A DNA stretch of 24,017 nt from an uncultured Oscillospiraceae bacterium (GTDB lineage Bacteria > Bacillota > Clostridia > Oscillospirales > Ruminococcaceae). Location of the stretch: positions 1-24,017 of the forward strand of contig UQGL01000032.1 of the NCBI GenBank assembly GCA_900540595.1, given 5' to 3'. This document shows, piece by piece, positions 14,124-23,899 of the stretch (its first letter is position 1; the number at the start of each line of letters is the position of its first letter). A program made the translations under genes and the position numbers. The notes beneath the pieces are model-generated. The model was not told the DNA's origin, made no database searches, and worked only from the letters and a program-made list of their open reading frames with translations.

Positions 14124-15056
14124 ATGACTGCTACCGCAGCATCTGCTGTTGAAAAACGCAAAAAGCCTTGGACCAAGGCCCGCGTTATCGACCTGCTGAT
14201 CGACATTCTCTGCTTTGTGGTCGTTGGGGCCGCTTCGCTGACCTGCATCCTGCCCTTCATCCACATTCTGGCGAAGTCCCTTTCCGACAATGCCTATGTT
14301 GTGGCCAATAAGGTCCTGCTGCTGCCCAAGAGCGATGTCGGCGTAAACCTCGAGGCTTACAACAAGGTCTTTCACGATCCGACCATTATGCAGTCCCTTT
14401 GGGTCACGGTTCTGGTCACGGTGGTGTTTACCGCCATCGGCATGTTCCTGACAGTCTGCGCCTCCTATGCGCTGACCCGCCCGGAGCTGCGCGGCCGCAA
14501 GGTCATGACCTTCATGATCATGTTCACGATGTACTTCACGGCCGGCACGATCCCCGATTACCTGCTGATGAACCAGCTGCACATGCTGGATACCATCTGG
14601 TGCCTGATCCTGCCGCTCTGCTTTGCACCGTACAACCTGCTGATCATGAAAAACAATTTTCAGGGCTCCATCCCTGAAAGCCTGATCGAGTCCGCCCGTC
14701 TGGACGGCGCATCTCACTTCACGATCCTCGGTAAGATCGTGGTGCCGCTGTCCAAGCCCATTATGGCTACGATTGCTCTGTTCTACGCGGTCGGCCGCTG
14801 GAACGCCTATTCTGACGCACTGTACTACATCAAGCAGAATGTTGCGCTGCGCCCGCTGCAGCTCAAGCTCTACTACCTGATCGTTGCCGCAAGCGAGAGC
14901 TTCCAGACCGAGGGTGTTGCCACCGTTTCGATGACCAACCCCGAGGTGCTGAAGGCCGCCTGCATCATCTTTGCCGCTGTTCCCATCATCTGCGTATATC
15001 CGTTCATCCAGAAGTATTTCGTGCAGGGCACGATGGTCGGCGCCGTCAAAGGCTAA
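14124..15056 (+). CDS. Sugar ABC transporter permease (YtcP/LplC, CUT1 type)
   Basis: The second permease of the pair has 310 residues and multiple membrane segments. The first is near residues 25-55 (DILCFVVVGAASLTCILPFI), and the EAA loop reads ESARLDGASHFTILGKIVVP. The N-terminus is short and positively charged (EKRKKPWTKAR), as in the YtcP/LplC group. GGGGG precedes the ATG by about 10 bases. It forms the translocation channel as a heterodimer with the preceding permease and receives substrate from the lipoprotein encoded next. Confidence 0.9.
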   Translation: MTATAASAVEKRKKPWTKARVIDLLIDILCFVVVGAASLTCILPFIHILAKSLSDNAYVVANKVLLLPKSDVGVNLEAYNKVFHDPTIMQSLWVTVLVTVVFTAIGMFLTVCASYALTRPELRGRKVMTFMIMFTMYFTAGTIPDYLLMNQLHMLDTIWCLILPLCFAPYNLLIMKNNFQGSIPESLIESARLDGASHFTILGKIVVPLSKPIMATIALFYAVGRWNAYSDALYYIKQNVALRPLQLKLYYLIVAASESFQTEGVATVSMTNPEVLKAACIIFAAVPIICVYPFIQKYFVQGTMVGAVKG

Positions 15057-15134
15057 GCGGCCACCCCCTTCCCCTGCGGGAAGCCTGCAACCCAACTTTG
15101 TTACTGAATTTGTTTTTCAATAAGGAGGAAAACA

Positions 15135-16790
15135 ATGAAAAAAACATTAGCACTTGGCATGGCTGCTGCCATGACCGCCACCCTGCTCGCCGGCTGCGGC
15201 GGGTCCGCCAGCTCCGCCGCCTCTACGGCTGAGAGCACTGCTGCTTCTACCGAGGCCACCTCTACGGCTGAGAGCACCGGCAGCTACACCGATTATTCAG
15301 CCGGCTTCCCGGAGAATGTCACCATCCAGATTCCCGTCTACGACCGCGGCTTTGAGGGCTGGAACCCCACTGACAACTACTATACCAAGTGGATCCAGTC
15401 CGAGTTCGGCGACAAGTACAATGTCACCGTCAAGTATGTGGCTATTGCCCGCTCCAACGAGGTGCAGGACTTCAACCAGATGATCGCCGCCGGCAACGCT
15501 CCGAGCATCATCTTCCACTACGACATGCCGCAGGCCGTCAACTACTGGTCTGAGGGTGCCATGCAGCCCATCGACCTCGATGAGGTTGCCTTCTACGCCC
15601 CCACCTACTGGGACAAGATGAAGGATACCATCGAGACCTACGGCAAGCTGGACGGCGAGAATGCCTTCATCTTTGCAGAGCGCGAGCCCATCTACTACAA
15701 CTGGGTCACCCTGATCCGCAAGGACTGGCTGGATCAGGTCGGTCTGGAGGTTCCCACCAGCAACGAAGAGCTGATCACCGCCATGAAGGCCTTCAAGGAT
15801 GCCGGCCTCGGCGTTGAGAACTCCCCGCTGATCACCAAGAGCTTCACCTACTTCTACAACTGGATCAAGGACGGCACCAGCGAGGATGAGCTGGCCAAGT
15901 ATCTGGATCTGAACGTTGCCCCCTTCACCTGGGAAGCCACCAAGAACTACCTGCAGGACGCCAACACCAAGTACAACGAGGGTCTGATCGACCCCGAGTT
16001 CTACCTGACCACCGATGACTCCCTCGCCAAGGGCAAGTTTGTCTCCGGCCAGTGCGCCACCTACAGCTTCTACATGTCCAACGGCACCGATGTGTTCGAC
16101 AGCCTGAAGGCCAATGACCCCAACGCTGAGGTCGCTGTTCTGGGCTCCACCGTTTCCGGCACCGTGGCCGACGGCTACACCGCTCACTACTATGAGTACC
16201 CCAGCTACGGCATGATCATGGGCATCAACGCCAACGCCACCGATGAGGAGCGCGCCGCCACCTACATGTTCCTCGACTGGATGAGCCAGCCTGAGAACCT
16301 GACCTACCTGCAGCACGGCATTGAGGGCGAGACCTACACCGTTGACGCCGATGGCATTGCCACCCAGATTTCTGACTACAGCGGCGATGCCAAGCTGAGC
16401 CAGAACAACAACAAGGACTACTGGTGCCTCGTTCAAGAGGTCATGGGCTACGGCGACAAGGAGACCGACCTTAAGGCCAACAAGAGCCTGCTGGCTCCCG
16501 ATGGCTATGACTGGATCATTGACGAAGCCTACGACATCTGCGAGAAGGGCATTGACGGCGGCCTGATCACCCCCATCTTTACCAAAGCTGTGGAGTCCAC
16601 CTCCGAGTACAGCACCGACCTGAACAGCCTGTGGCAGGAAGCCTATGTTGACTGCATCACCTGCAGCCCCGACCAGTTTGAGTCCAAGTATGCCGAGTAC
16701 AGCCAGGAGTATCTGGACGCCGGCTACCAGGAGATTCTGGACGAGAAGCAGAGCCTGATTGATGAGGGCGCTGTTCTGGTCGTAAAATAA
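15135..16790 (+). CDS. Extracellular sugar-binding lipoprotein (LplA/YtcQ type, CUT1)
   Basis: The 551-residue protein opens with a lipoprotein signal peptide (ATLLAGCGGS, Cys21) and a Ser/Thr/Ala-rich tether (about 22-55). The tether contains a 19-base direct repeat at DNA level (15220-15238 and 15259-15277). The mature part has the fold of large type-1 family binding proteins, with WNPTDNYYTKWIQSEFGDKY, MIAAGNAPSII, YNWVTLIRKDWLDQVG and a Trp/Tyr-rich C-terminal lobe. At this length it belongs to the LplA/YtcQ group that binds pectin- or hemicellulose-derived oligosaccharides. A strong AAGGAGG lies 8 bases before the ATG. Codon use is very biased to C-ending codons, suggesting high expression. 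A terminator hairpin follows. Confidence 0.92.
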   Translation: MKKTLALGMAAAMTATLLAGCGGSASSAASTAESTAASTEATSTAESTGSYTDYSAGFPENVTIQIPVYDRGFEGWNPTDNYYTKWIQSEFGDKYNVTVKYVAIARSNEVQDFNQMIAAGNAPSIIFHYDMPQAVNYWSEGAMQPIDLDEVAFYAPTYWDKMKDTIETYGKLDGENAFIFAEREPIYYNWVTLIRKDWLDQVGLEVPTSNEELITAMKAFKDAGLGVENSPLITKSFTYFYNWIKDGTSEDELAKYLDLNVAPFTWEATKNYLQDANTKYNEGLIDPEFYLTTDDSLAKGKFVSGQCATYSFYMSNGTDVFDSLKANDPNAEVAVLGSTVSGTVADGYTAHYYEYPSYGMIMGINANATDEERAATYMFLDWMSQPENLTYLQHGIEGETYTVDADGIATQISDYSGDAKLSQNNNKDYWCLVQEVMGYGDKETDLKANKSLLAPDGYDWIIDEAYDICEKGIDGGLITPIFTKAVESTSEYSTDLNSLWQEAYVDCITCSPDQFESKYAEYSQEYLDAGYQEILDEKQSLIDEGAVLVVK

Positions 16791-16823
16791 GCAAAAACAA
16801 AATCGCGTATACCTTATGCGCTG

Positions 16824-16858
16824 TTGGGGCCGCTGCCGGGCAGCGGCCCCACTTTTTA
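16824..16858 (+). terminator. Intrinsic terminator between transporter and enzyme genes
   Basis: GGGGCCGCTGC and GCAGCGGCCCC form a perfect 11-base stem with a 3-base loop, followed by ACTTTTT. It lies 35 bases after the binding-protein stop and 39 bases before the esterase start. It may stop most transcripts, so the transporter is made in excess over the downstream enzymes. Confidence 0.85.
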
Positions 16859-16896
16859 TCAAAGGGGTCAGTGAATGTACCAAGGAGGGTACACCG

Positions 16897-18570
16897 ATGC
16901 AATTCAGATGGAACCATACGCAGGGCGCGCCAGACTATGACCGCGAAACAGGCTTCGGCTTTGTGACCGGGGCGGTCTACACTGCCGATGCGGCGCTGCA
17001 TATCCCGGAGACAAACAGCGGTTTTCTGCCGCTGTGGTGGTATGCGGGCACACCGATTTCCGATATTCAGCAGAGTGAATACGGCCTGCAGGCAACCGCT
17101 GCCGAGGCCCTGCGAACTGAGGACGCTGCCGACCGCCGCCTGCCGGTGTGGCTGCGGATCCAAGTCCCCGGCGAGGGCGTTTACCGTGCCGAGATCACCG
17201 TGACCGGCACGGACGGCGGAGAGGTGCTGGTCTTTACGGGGCGTCGCCGCCTTGCGTGGCGCGGTGTTTTGCCCGCGGGGGCGCAGCAGATTGTGACTGC
17301 CTATTGCGATGTCTTCCCCATCGTGCCGCGCGGGCAGGCAGACGCTGTGGCCAGTGATGCCGTAAACATCGCCGTAGTGGGCGGCGCATTAAGTGCCGTT
17401 GCGCTGGCAGAGGCACCCCACACCCGCCGTATCTGGGTCTGCGGGGATTCCACTGTCACTGACCAGACCGGTGAGCTGCCCTACGCCCCCGGCACCAGCT
17501 ACGCCGGGTGGGGCCAGATGCTGCCCGCCTACCTGCCGGAGGTCTGCATCACGAATCATGCGCACAGCGGCCTGACGACCGAGAGCTTTTTGAGCGAGGG
17601 GCATTGGGCCATCGTCAAGCCGCGCCTGCGGGCAGGCGATATCTGCCTGTTCCAGTTCGGCCACAATGACCAAAAGCTGGCACACCTGCAGGCGCGCGGC
17701 GGCTACACCGATCGCCTGCGCACCTATATAAAGGAAACACGCACCGCCGGGGCCGTGCCGGTGCTTATCACACCACTGGCCCGCAACAGCTGGAGAGATC
17801 CCACCCACTACAACGACTTTTTGGCTGACTTTGCGGACGCCGTGCTGGATTTAGGGAAAGAAGAAGCTGTCCCCGTGCTGGACCTGCACGCCTACGCCAT
17901 GCAGCTGATCCGACAAGAGGGGCTGGAAACCGCCAAACGGTGGTTCTACCCCGGCGATTACACCCACACAAACGACTTTGGTGCCTACCGGATGGCCGGG
18001 TTTGTGGCCGGTGCTCTCGGTAAGGCAGTGGGCCTGCCGGTGGCCGATTCCCCCGCATGGACGCCCACACCGCCCTTTGCACCGCTGACACCCCCGAAGG
18101 ACTGCGCCCTGCCCGCACCCGACACAGACCCCTTTGCCGATTATGACGCCACCCGCCCGCAGGAGGTGCTGACCCGCGCCGAGGCGCTGGAGTTGGCCAT
18201 CAAGGCGCTGAAGCTCTTCCCCATCAATGTCTACAATGATCTGTATGCCGACATTGTCGGTCATGAGACCTATGCCGGCACCGTGCAGTGCGCCGCGCAA
18301 AATGATCTGATCCCTGCAGCGTGGATTGCCGACGGCAGGCTGTACCCGCAGCGCACGGTAACCGCTGCCGACTTTTTGGCCGTGCTGATGCCCGGTGCGG
18401 CCGGGCGCCGCCCACTGGCGGCCCCCTCTCCCCTGCCAGATTCCGTACCGGCCTACGCGCGTTTTGCCGCCGGGCAGGCCGTGGCTGAGCAGCTGATCTC
18501 CGCTGACAGCCTGAACGATCCCATAACCCGCAGCGATGCCGCAGCCCTCTGCCGGCGTCTGCATATTTGA
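16897..18570 (+). CDS. SGNH/GDSL esterase, rhamnogalacturonan acetylesterase-like (CE12), with SLH-like C-terminal region
   Basis: CE12 enzymes remove acetyl groups from rhamnogalacturonan. The 557-residue protein has an N-terminal beta-sandwich-like domain (about 1-170) seen in CE12 proteins. The SGNH catalytic domain (about 178-385) has GDSTV with nucleophile Ser185, SGLTT with Gly225, GHND with Asn257, and DYTHTND with Asp354 and His357. The oxyanion and triad residues are all present. The tail (about 424-557) contains three degenerate SLH-like units, marked by LTRAEALELAIKALK, VTAADFLAVLM and ITRSDAAALCRRL. SLH domains normally bind cell-wall polymers outside the cell, yet no signal peptide is visible at either candidate N-terminus. 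ATG 16897 has AAGGAGG eight bases upstream. It is the first enzyme gene after the terminator and sits 16 bases before GH112. Confidence 0.82.
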   Translation: MQFRWNHTQGAPDYDRETGFGFVTGAVYTADAALHIPETNSGFLPLWWYAGTPISDIQQSEYGLQATAAEALRTEDAADRRLPVWLRIQVPGEGVYRAEITVTGTDGGEVLVFTGRRRLAWRGVLPAGAQQIVTAYCDVFPIVPRGQADAVASDAVNIAVVGGALSAVALAEAPHTRRIWVCGDSTVTDQTGELPYAPGTSYAGWGQMLPAYLPEVCITNHAHSGLTTESFLSEGHWAIVKPRLRAGDICLFQFGHNDQKLAHLQARGGYTDRLRTYIKETRTAGAVPVLITPLARNSWRDPTHYNDFLADFADAVLDLGKEEAVPVLDLHAYAMQLIRQEGLETAKRWFYPGDYTHTNDFGAYRMAGFVAGALGKAVGLPVADSPAWTPTPPFAPLTPPKDCALPAPDTDPFADYDATRPQEVLTRAEALELAIKALKLFPINVYNDLYADIVGHETYAGTVQCAAQNDLIPAAWIADGRLYPQRTVTAADFLAVLMPGAAGRRPLAAPSPLPDSVPAYARFAAGQAVAEQLISADSLNDPITRSDAAALCRRLHI

Positions 18571-18586
18571 TAAGGAGCGAGTATTC

Positions 18587-20749
18587 ATGAAATTTGAGCA
18601 TACAAGCGGCGGCTTCACGCTGCCGGGCGAATCCGGGCAGGAAAAGCTGACGCTGGAGCTGGCCGAAAAATGGGGTGCCGATGTCATCCGCGACAGTGAC
18701 GGCACAAAGCTCTCGGACGAGATCCTTGACGCCGGGTACGACATCTACTCGACCCTGTGCATCATTCGCGACCACAACGAATGGGCGAAGCAGCACCCCG
18801 AGTGCCTGCAGCAGAGCTTTTTGTCCACCGACCCGGTCATTGCCGCCGAAGGGCCGCTGACTGTCCGCCCGATGGCGGGCTTCTTTGCCGAGCAGTTTCG
18901 GATCAACGACCGCCCCGAGGCAATGCGCTACTGGCAGGTGTGGGACCGTACGGCTGATAAGCCGCTGCCCGCCTGGGCATGGCGGTGGGATGCCTCTGCC
19001 GGCACCGTAACCGTGGCCGAGCCTGTGCCGTTCCACGCCTACACAGTCAGCTTTCTGGCATGGCGTCTGTGGGAAGAGATCAACATGTATAACCATGTGA
19101 CCAACCACTGGACCAGCGAGCATCTGCTGCCGGTGGATCCGCGCACCGCCGAGGCGCAGGACTATCTGTACAGCTGGCTGCAGACATGGTGCGAGAGCCA
19201 CCCCCAGACCAATGTTGTGCGGTTCACCAGCATGTTCTACAATTTTGTCTGGATCTGGGGCAGCGATGACCGCAACCGCAACCTGTTTACAGACTGGGGC
19301 AGCTATGACTTTACGGTGTCAGAGAAGGCACTGGACGATTTTGCCGCCGCTTACGGCTATGCGCTGACCGCCGAGGATTTCATCAACAAGGGCAGCCTTC
19401 AGGTCACCCACATGCCGCCCACAGCCCACAAGCGTGATTATATGGAGTTTACCCAGCAGTTTGTGGCAGGCTTTGGCAAAAAGCTGATTGACCTTGTACA
19501 CCGCTACGGTAAGCGCGCTTATGTATTCTATGACGACAGCTGGGTCGGTGTTGAGCCCTACGGCCCGCATTTCAAGGAGTTCGGCTTTGACGGCATCATC
19601 AAGTGCGTGTTTTCCGGCTATGAGGCCCGGATGTGCGCGGGCGTTGACGCCCCCGTGCATGAGCTGCGGCTCCACCCCTATCTGTTCCCTGTGGGTTTAG
19701 GCGGCGCGCCGACCTTTGCCCCCGGCGGCAACCCCACCCACGATGCTGCCGCCTACTGGAATCATGTCCGCCGTGCGCTGCTGCGCGCCAAGATCGACCG
19801 CATCGGCTTGGGCGGCTACCTGCATCTTTTGAACGATTTCCCAGATTTTGTGGACTACATCGCCGCGATCTCGGATGAATTCCGCGCCATCAAGGCGCTG
19901 CACGCCCGCGGGTCCGTGGCCACCCTGCCGCTGACTGTAGCCGTCCTGCACAGTTGGGGCGGCCTGCGCCCCTGGACGCTGTCGGGGCATTTCCACGAAA
20001 CCTACATGCATACGCTGATCCACATCAATGAAGCACTGTCGGGCCTGCCCGTACATGTGAAATTTATCAGCTTTGACGATGTGAAGAACGGTGTACCCGC
20101 CGATGTAGATGTGATCATCAATGCAGGCCGCGCCGGCACGGCGTGGAGCGGCGGCGATGCGTGGCGCGATGAAAGCCTTGTTGCATCACTGAACCGCTGG
20201 GTGTACAATGGCGGTGTGCTGCTGGGTATCGAGGAGCCGTCCGCTGTGGTCGGCTGCGGCGACACCTTCCGCATGGCGCGGGTGCTGGGCGTGGATGAGG
20301 ATATGGGTGCACGCGTCTGCCATGGCCGCTGGGCAGTAGAGGCTCAGCCTGTGGACGGCCTGATCCCCGACGGTGCCACGCTGGAAACGCATGAGCATCT
20401 CTATCTGACCGATGGGGATACCCGCGTGCTGGCGGCGGTGGACGGCTCGCCCGCCATCGCCACGCATACCTTCGGCAAGGGGCGCGGCGTATATATGGCC
20501 GGCTTTGCCTACAGTCCCGTCAACGCACGGATGCTGCTGAACCTGCTGCTTTGGGCCAAGGGGCTGCCGCTGGACAGCGATCTCCTGCCTGATGACCCGC
20601 ACACCGAGGCCGCCTGGTTCCCCGCAGACAGGACGCTGGTCGTCATCAACAATAGTGAGGAGCCGCGCACCACCCGCATCAAGACTCCCGACGGGGCGGT
20701 CACGGTATCGCTGGACGCGCTGGAGACAAAAATTATGCCGCTGCGCTGA
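18587..20749 (+). CDS. GH112 phosphorylase (galactosyl-rhamnose or galactosyl-N-acetylhexosamine phosphorylase)
   Basis: GH112 enzymes cleave a terminal beta-galactosyl disaccharide with phosphate, giving galactose-1-phosphate. The 720-residue length matches the family. Signatures include SGGFTLPGESGQEKLTLEL near the N-terminus, RFTSMFYNFVWIW (212-224), and YVFYDDSWVGVEPYG, where Asp317 aligns with the catalytic acid in the GDHWIGTEP motif of bifidobacterial lacto-N-biose phosphorylase. RIGLGGYLHLLNDFPDFVDYI follows. There is no signal peptide, so it acts in the cytoplasm. AAGGAGCGAG precedes ATG 18587. Members use lacto-N-biose/galacto-N-biose or 1,4-galactosyl-rhamnose. The CE12-like, GH51 and GH105-like neighbours favour galactosyl-rhamnose from rhamnogalacturonan I, whereas sequence alone cannot separate them here. 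No galactose-1-phosphate uridylyltransferase gene is in the window. Confidence 0.92.
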   Translation: MKFEHTSGGFTLPGESGQEKLTLELAEKWGADVIRDSDGTKLSDEILDAGYDIYSTLCIIRDHNEWAKQHPECLQQSFLSTDPVIAAEGPLTVRPMAGFFAEQFRINDRPEAMRYWQVWDRTADKPLPAWAWRWDASAGTVTVAEPVPFHAYTVSFLAWRLWEEINMYNHVTNHWTSEHLLPVDPRTAEAQDYLYSWLQTWCESHPQTNVVRFTSMFYNFVWIWGSDDRNRNLFTDWGSYDFTVSEKALDDFAAAYGYALTAEDFINKGSLQVTHMPPTAHKRDYMEFTQQFVAGFGKKLIDLVHRYGKRAYVFYDDSWVGVEPYGPHFKEFGFDGIIKCVFSGYEARMCAGVDAPVHELRLHPYLFPVGLGGAPTFAPGGNPTHDAAAYWNHVRRALLRAKIDRIGLGGYLHLLNDFPDFVDYIAAISDEFRAIKALHARGSVATLPLTVAVLHSWGGLRPWTLSGHFHETYMHTLIHINEALSGLPVHVKFISFDDVKNGVPADVDVIINAGRAGTAWSGGDAWRDESLVASLNRWVYNGGVLLGIEEPSAVVGCGDTFRMARVLGVDEDMGARVCHGRWAVEAQPVDGLIPDGATLETHEHLYLTDGDTRVLAAVDGSPAIATHTFGKGRGVYMAGFAYSPVNARMLLNLLLWAKGLPLDSDLLPDDPHTEAAWFPADRTLVVINNSEEPRTTRIKTPDGAVTVSLDALETKIMPLR

Positions 20750-20764
20750 CAAAAGGAGGGCATC

Positions 20765-22242
<1,478 letters not shown>

Positions 22243-22246
<4 letters not shown>

Positions 22247-22500
22247 GCTCGTCCAACCAATGCCGCCGCTGCCTGTTGCAGGAAATGACGGACGAGAATG
22301 ACTACTACCAAAGTGTGGTGCGCTACCGCGCCGCACTGCCCGCCAAAAAGCGCACACCGGACGCGGCATACGCCGCCCGGCTGGCCTGCTGCAAGGCATG
22401 CGATGCCCTGAACGCCGGGACCTGTATGCAGTGCGGCTGCTATGTGGAGATGCGCGCGGCGCGGCTTGACATGCACTGCCCCAAGGAGGGGCAATGGTAA
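22243..22500 (+). CDS. Small Cys-rich protein, DUF6171-like
   Basis: This 85-residue protein starts at a GTG that overlaps the GH51 stop (GTGA) and has no strong ribosome binding site, so it is probably made by translational coupling. It contains CRRCLLQEM (7-15), a helical middle, CCKAC (49-53), CMQCGCYVEMRAA (61-73) and a final CP. The paired CxxC motifs suggest a small zinc-binding fold, as in DUF6171 proteins common in gut Clostridia. No function is known. A longer reading with an upstream ATG at 22102 would overlap GH51 by 145 bases and is rejected. Confidence 0.72.
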
Positions 22501-22504
22501 GCTT

Positions 22505-23869
22505 ATGCGCATTACCGGAAGAATTTTGCGTTCCCATGTAGACATGGTCCATGGCAAGCCGCTGAAAGTCATTTTTTCCTTCGCGCTGCCGCTGCTGGTC
22601 GGCAACCTGTTCAACCAGTTGTACAATGTAGTAGACACCGCCATTGTGGGCCGCGCCCTTGGGGCGGACGCACTGGCCGCCGTGGGCAGCACGGGCAACA
22701 TCAACGCCTGCCTGTTTTTGCTGCTGGGCGGCTTGGCTACAGGTGTCAGCGTCATTGTATCGCAGTATTGGGGCGCGAAAAAATACGATGAACTGCGCAG
22801 GCTGCTGGGCACATTCACGACCCTGCTGCTGGCGGGGTCTGCTGTGCTGGCTGCGCTGGGTGCGGCACTGGCCGAGCCGCTGCTGCGTCTGCTGCAGCTT
22901 CCCGCAGAGTTGTTGCCTACCGGCGTCACATACCTGCGCATCACGGCTGGGCTGCTGCTGGGCAATGCACTGTATAACGCTGCCGGGGCCGTGCTGCGCA
23001 GCACGGGTGATTCGCGCACACCGCTCGCCGCCATGGCTGCATCGAGCCTGTGCAATATCGCGCTGGATCTATGGTTCATCTTAGGTCTGCACTGGGGTGT
23101 GGCCGGGGCGGCGCTGGCCACAGTAGCCGCGCAGTTTCTGTCGGCCGGCATCTGCCTTTGGGCTTTGTGGCGGCAGAACACGCCGTTTGACTTTGCATCG
23201 GTGCGTCCCTGCTTTGCCAAAGACGATGCCGTATTGATCCTGCGCTTCGGCCTGCCCACCGCGCTGCAAAGCTGCATGATCACCCTTGGCGGCATGACCG
23301 TGCAGGGCATCGTCAACAGCTTCGGCAGCGTGACGATGGCTGCCTACACCGCCGTACAGCGCATCGACTCGCTGACGATTCAGGTCATAGTGGCAGTAAG
23401 CAATGCACTGGCCATCTACACCGGGCAGAACATGGGGCACCGTGACCTTGACCGCGTGCGGCTGGGGCTGCGCGCAACGCTGAAAGCTCTATGCGCAAGC
23501 TGTCTTGTACTGGCTGTAGCGGTATTCGCCGCACGGCGGTGGCTGCTGTCAATCTTTCTCGACCCTGCCACCGATGCTGCCAGCATCGCACAGGGCGCTG
23601 ATTTCTTGAGCGTAATGGTCTTTGCCTACATCATCGCGGCTGTCATGAACAGCTATCTGAATGTACTGCGCGGCGCAGGCGATGTGAATGTCAGCCTGAT
23701 TGCCGGTCTGTTTGAGATGGGCGCGCGGCTGCTTTTTGCAGGTCTGCTGGCCCCGCGGCTTGGCGTGTGGGGTATATGGCTGGCCACGCCGCTGAGCTGG
23801 GCGGCGGGCTGCATCATCCCCGTAGCGCGGTATCACAGCGGCGAATGGATGAAAAAAGCATTGCTGTAA
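22505..23869 (+). CDS. MATE-family efflux transporter
   Basis: MATE proteins export small cationic or hydrophobic compounds in exchange for Na+ or H+. This 454-residue protein has about 12 membrane segments in two halves. It opens with FSFALPLLVGNLFNQLYNVVDTAIVGRALGA, the typical family start, and has MTVQGIVNSFGSVTMAAYTA in the second half. AAGGAGGGG lies about 12 bases before ATG 22505; a later in-frame ATG at 22544 has no such site. It lies between sugar-utilisation genes but has no clear link to them; it may be a passenger in the operon or export a by-product. Confidence 0.92.
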   Translation: MRITGRILRSHVDMVHGKPLKVIFSFALPLLVGNLFNQLYNVVDTAIVGRALGADALAAVGSTGNINACLFLLLGGLATGVSVIVSQYWGAKKYDELRRLLGTFTTLLLAGSAVLAALGAALAEPLLRLLQLPAELLPTGVTYLRITAGLLLGNALYNAAGAVLRSTGDSRTPLAAMAASSLCNIALDLWFILGLHWGVAGAALATVAAQFLSAGICLWALWRQNTPFDFASVRPCFAKDDAVLILRFGLPTALQSCMITLGGMTVQGIVNSFGSVTMAAYTAVQRIDSLTIQVIVAVSNALAIYTGQNMGHRDLDRVRLGLRATLKALCASCLVLAVAVFAARRWLLSIFLDPATDAASIAQGADFLSVMVFAYIIAAVMNSYLNVLRGAGDVNVSLIAGLFEMGARLLFAGLLAPRLGVWGIWLATPLSWAAGCIIPVARYHSGEWMKKALL

Positions 23870-23899
23870 AGAATTTCGTACAACAAAGGAGGATTTCCT

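Noticed and set aside
13746..15095. 449-codon minus-strand frame across the permease genes
   Set aside because: It is antisense to two permeases with intact EAA motifs; the Gln/His/Asp-rich translation matches no family I know.
15297..16883. 528-codon minus-strand frame opposite the binding protein
   Set aside because: It is a Val/Gly/Leu-rich mirror of a highly codon-biased gene, overlaps the terminator hairpin and has no credible start signal.
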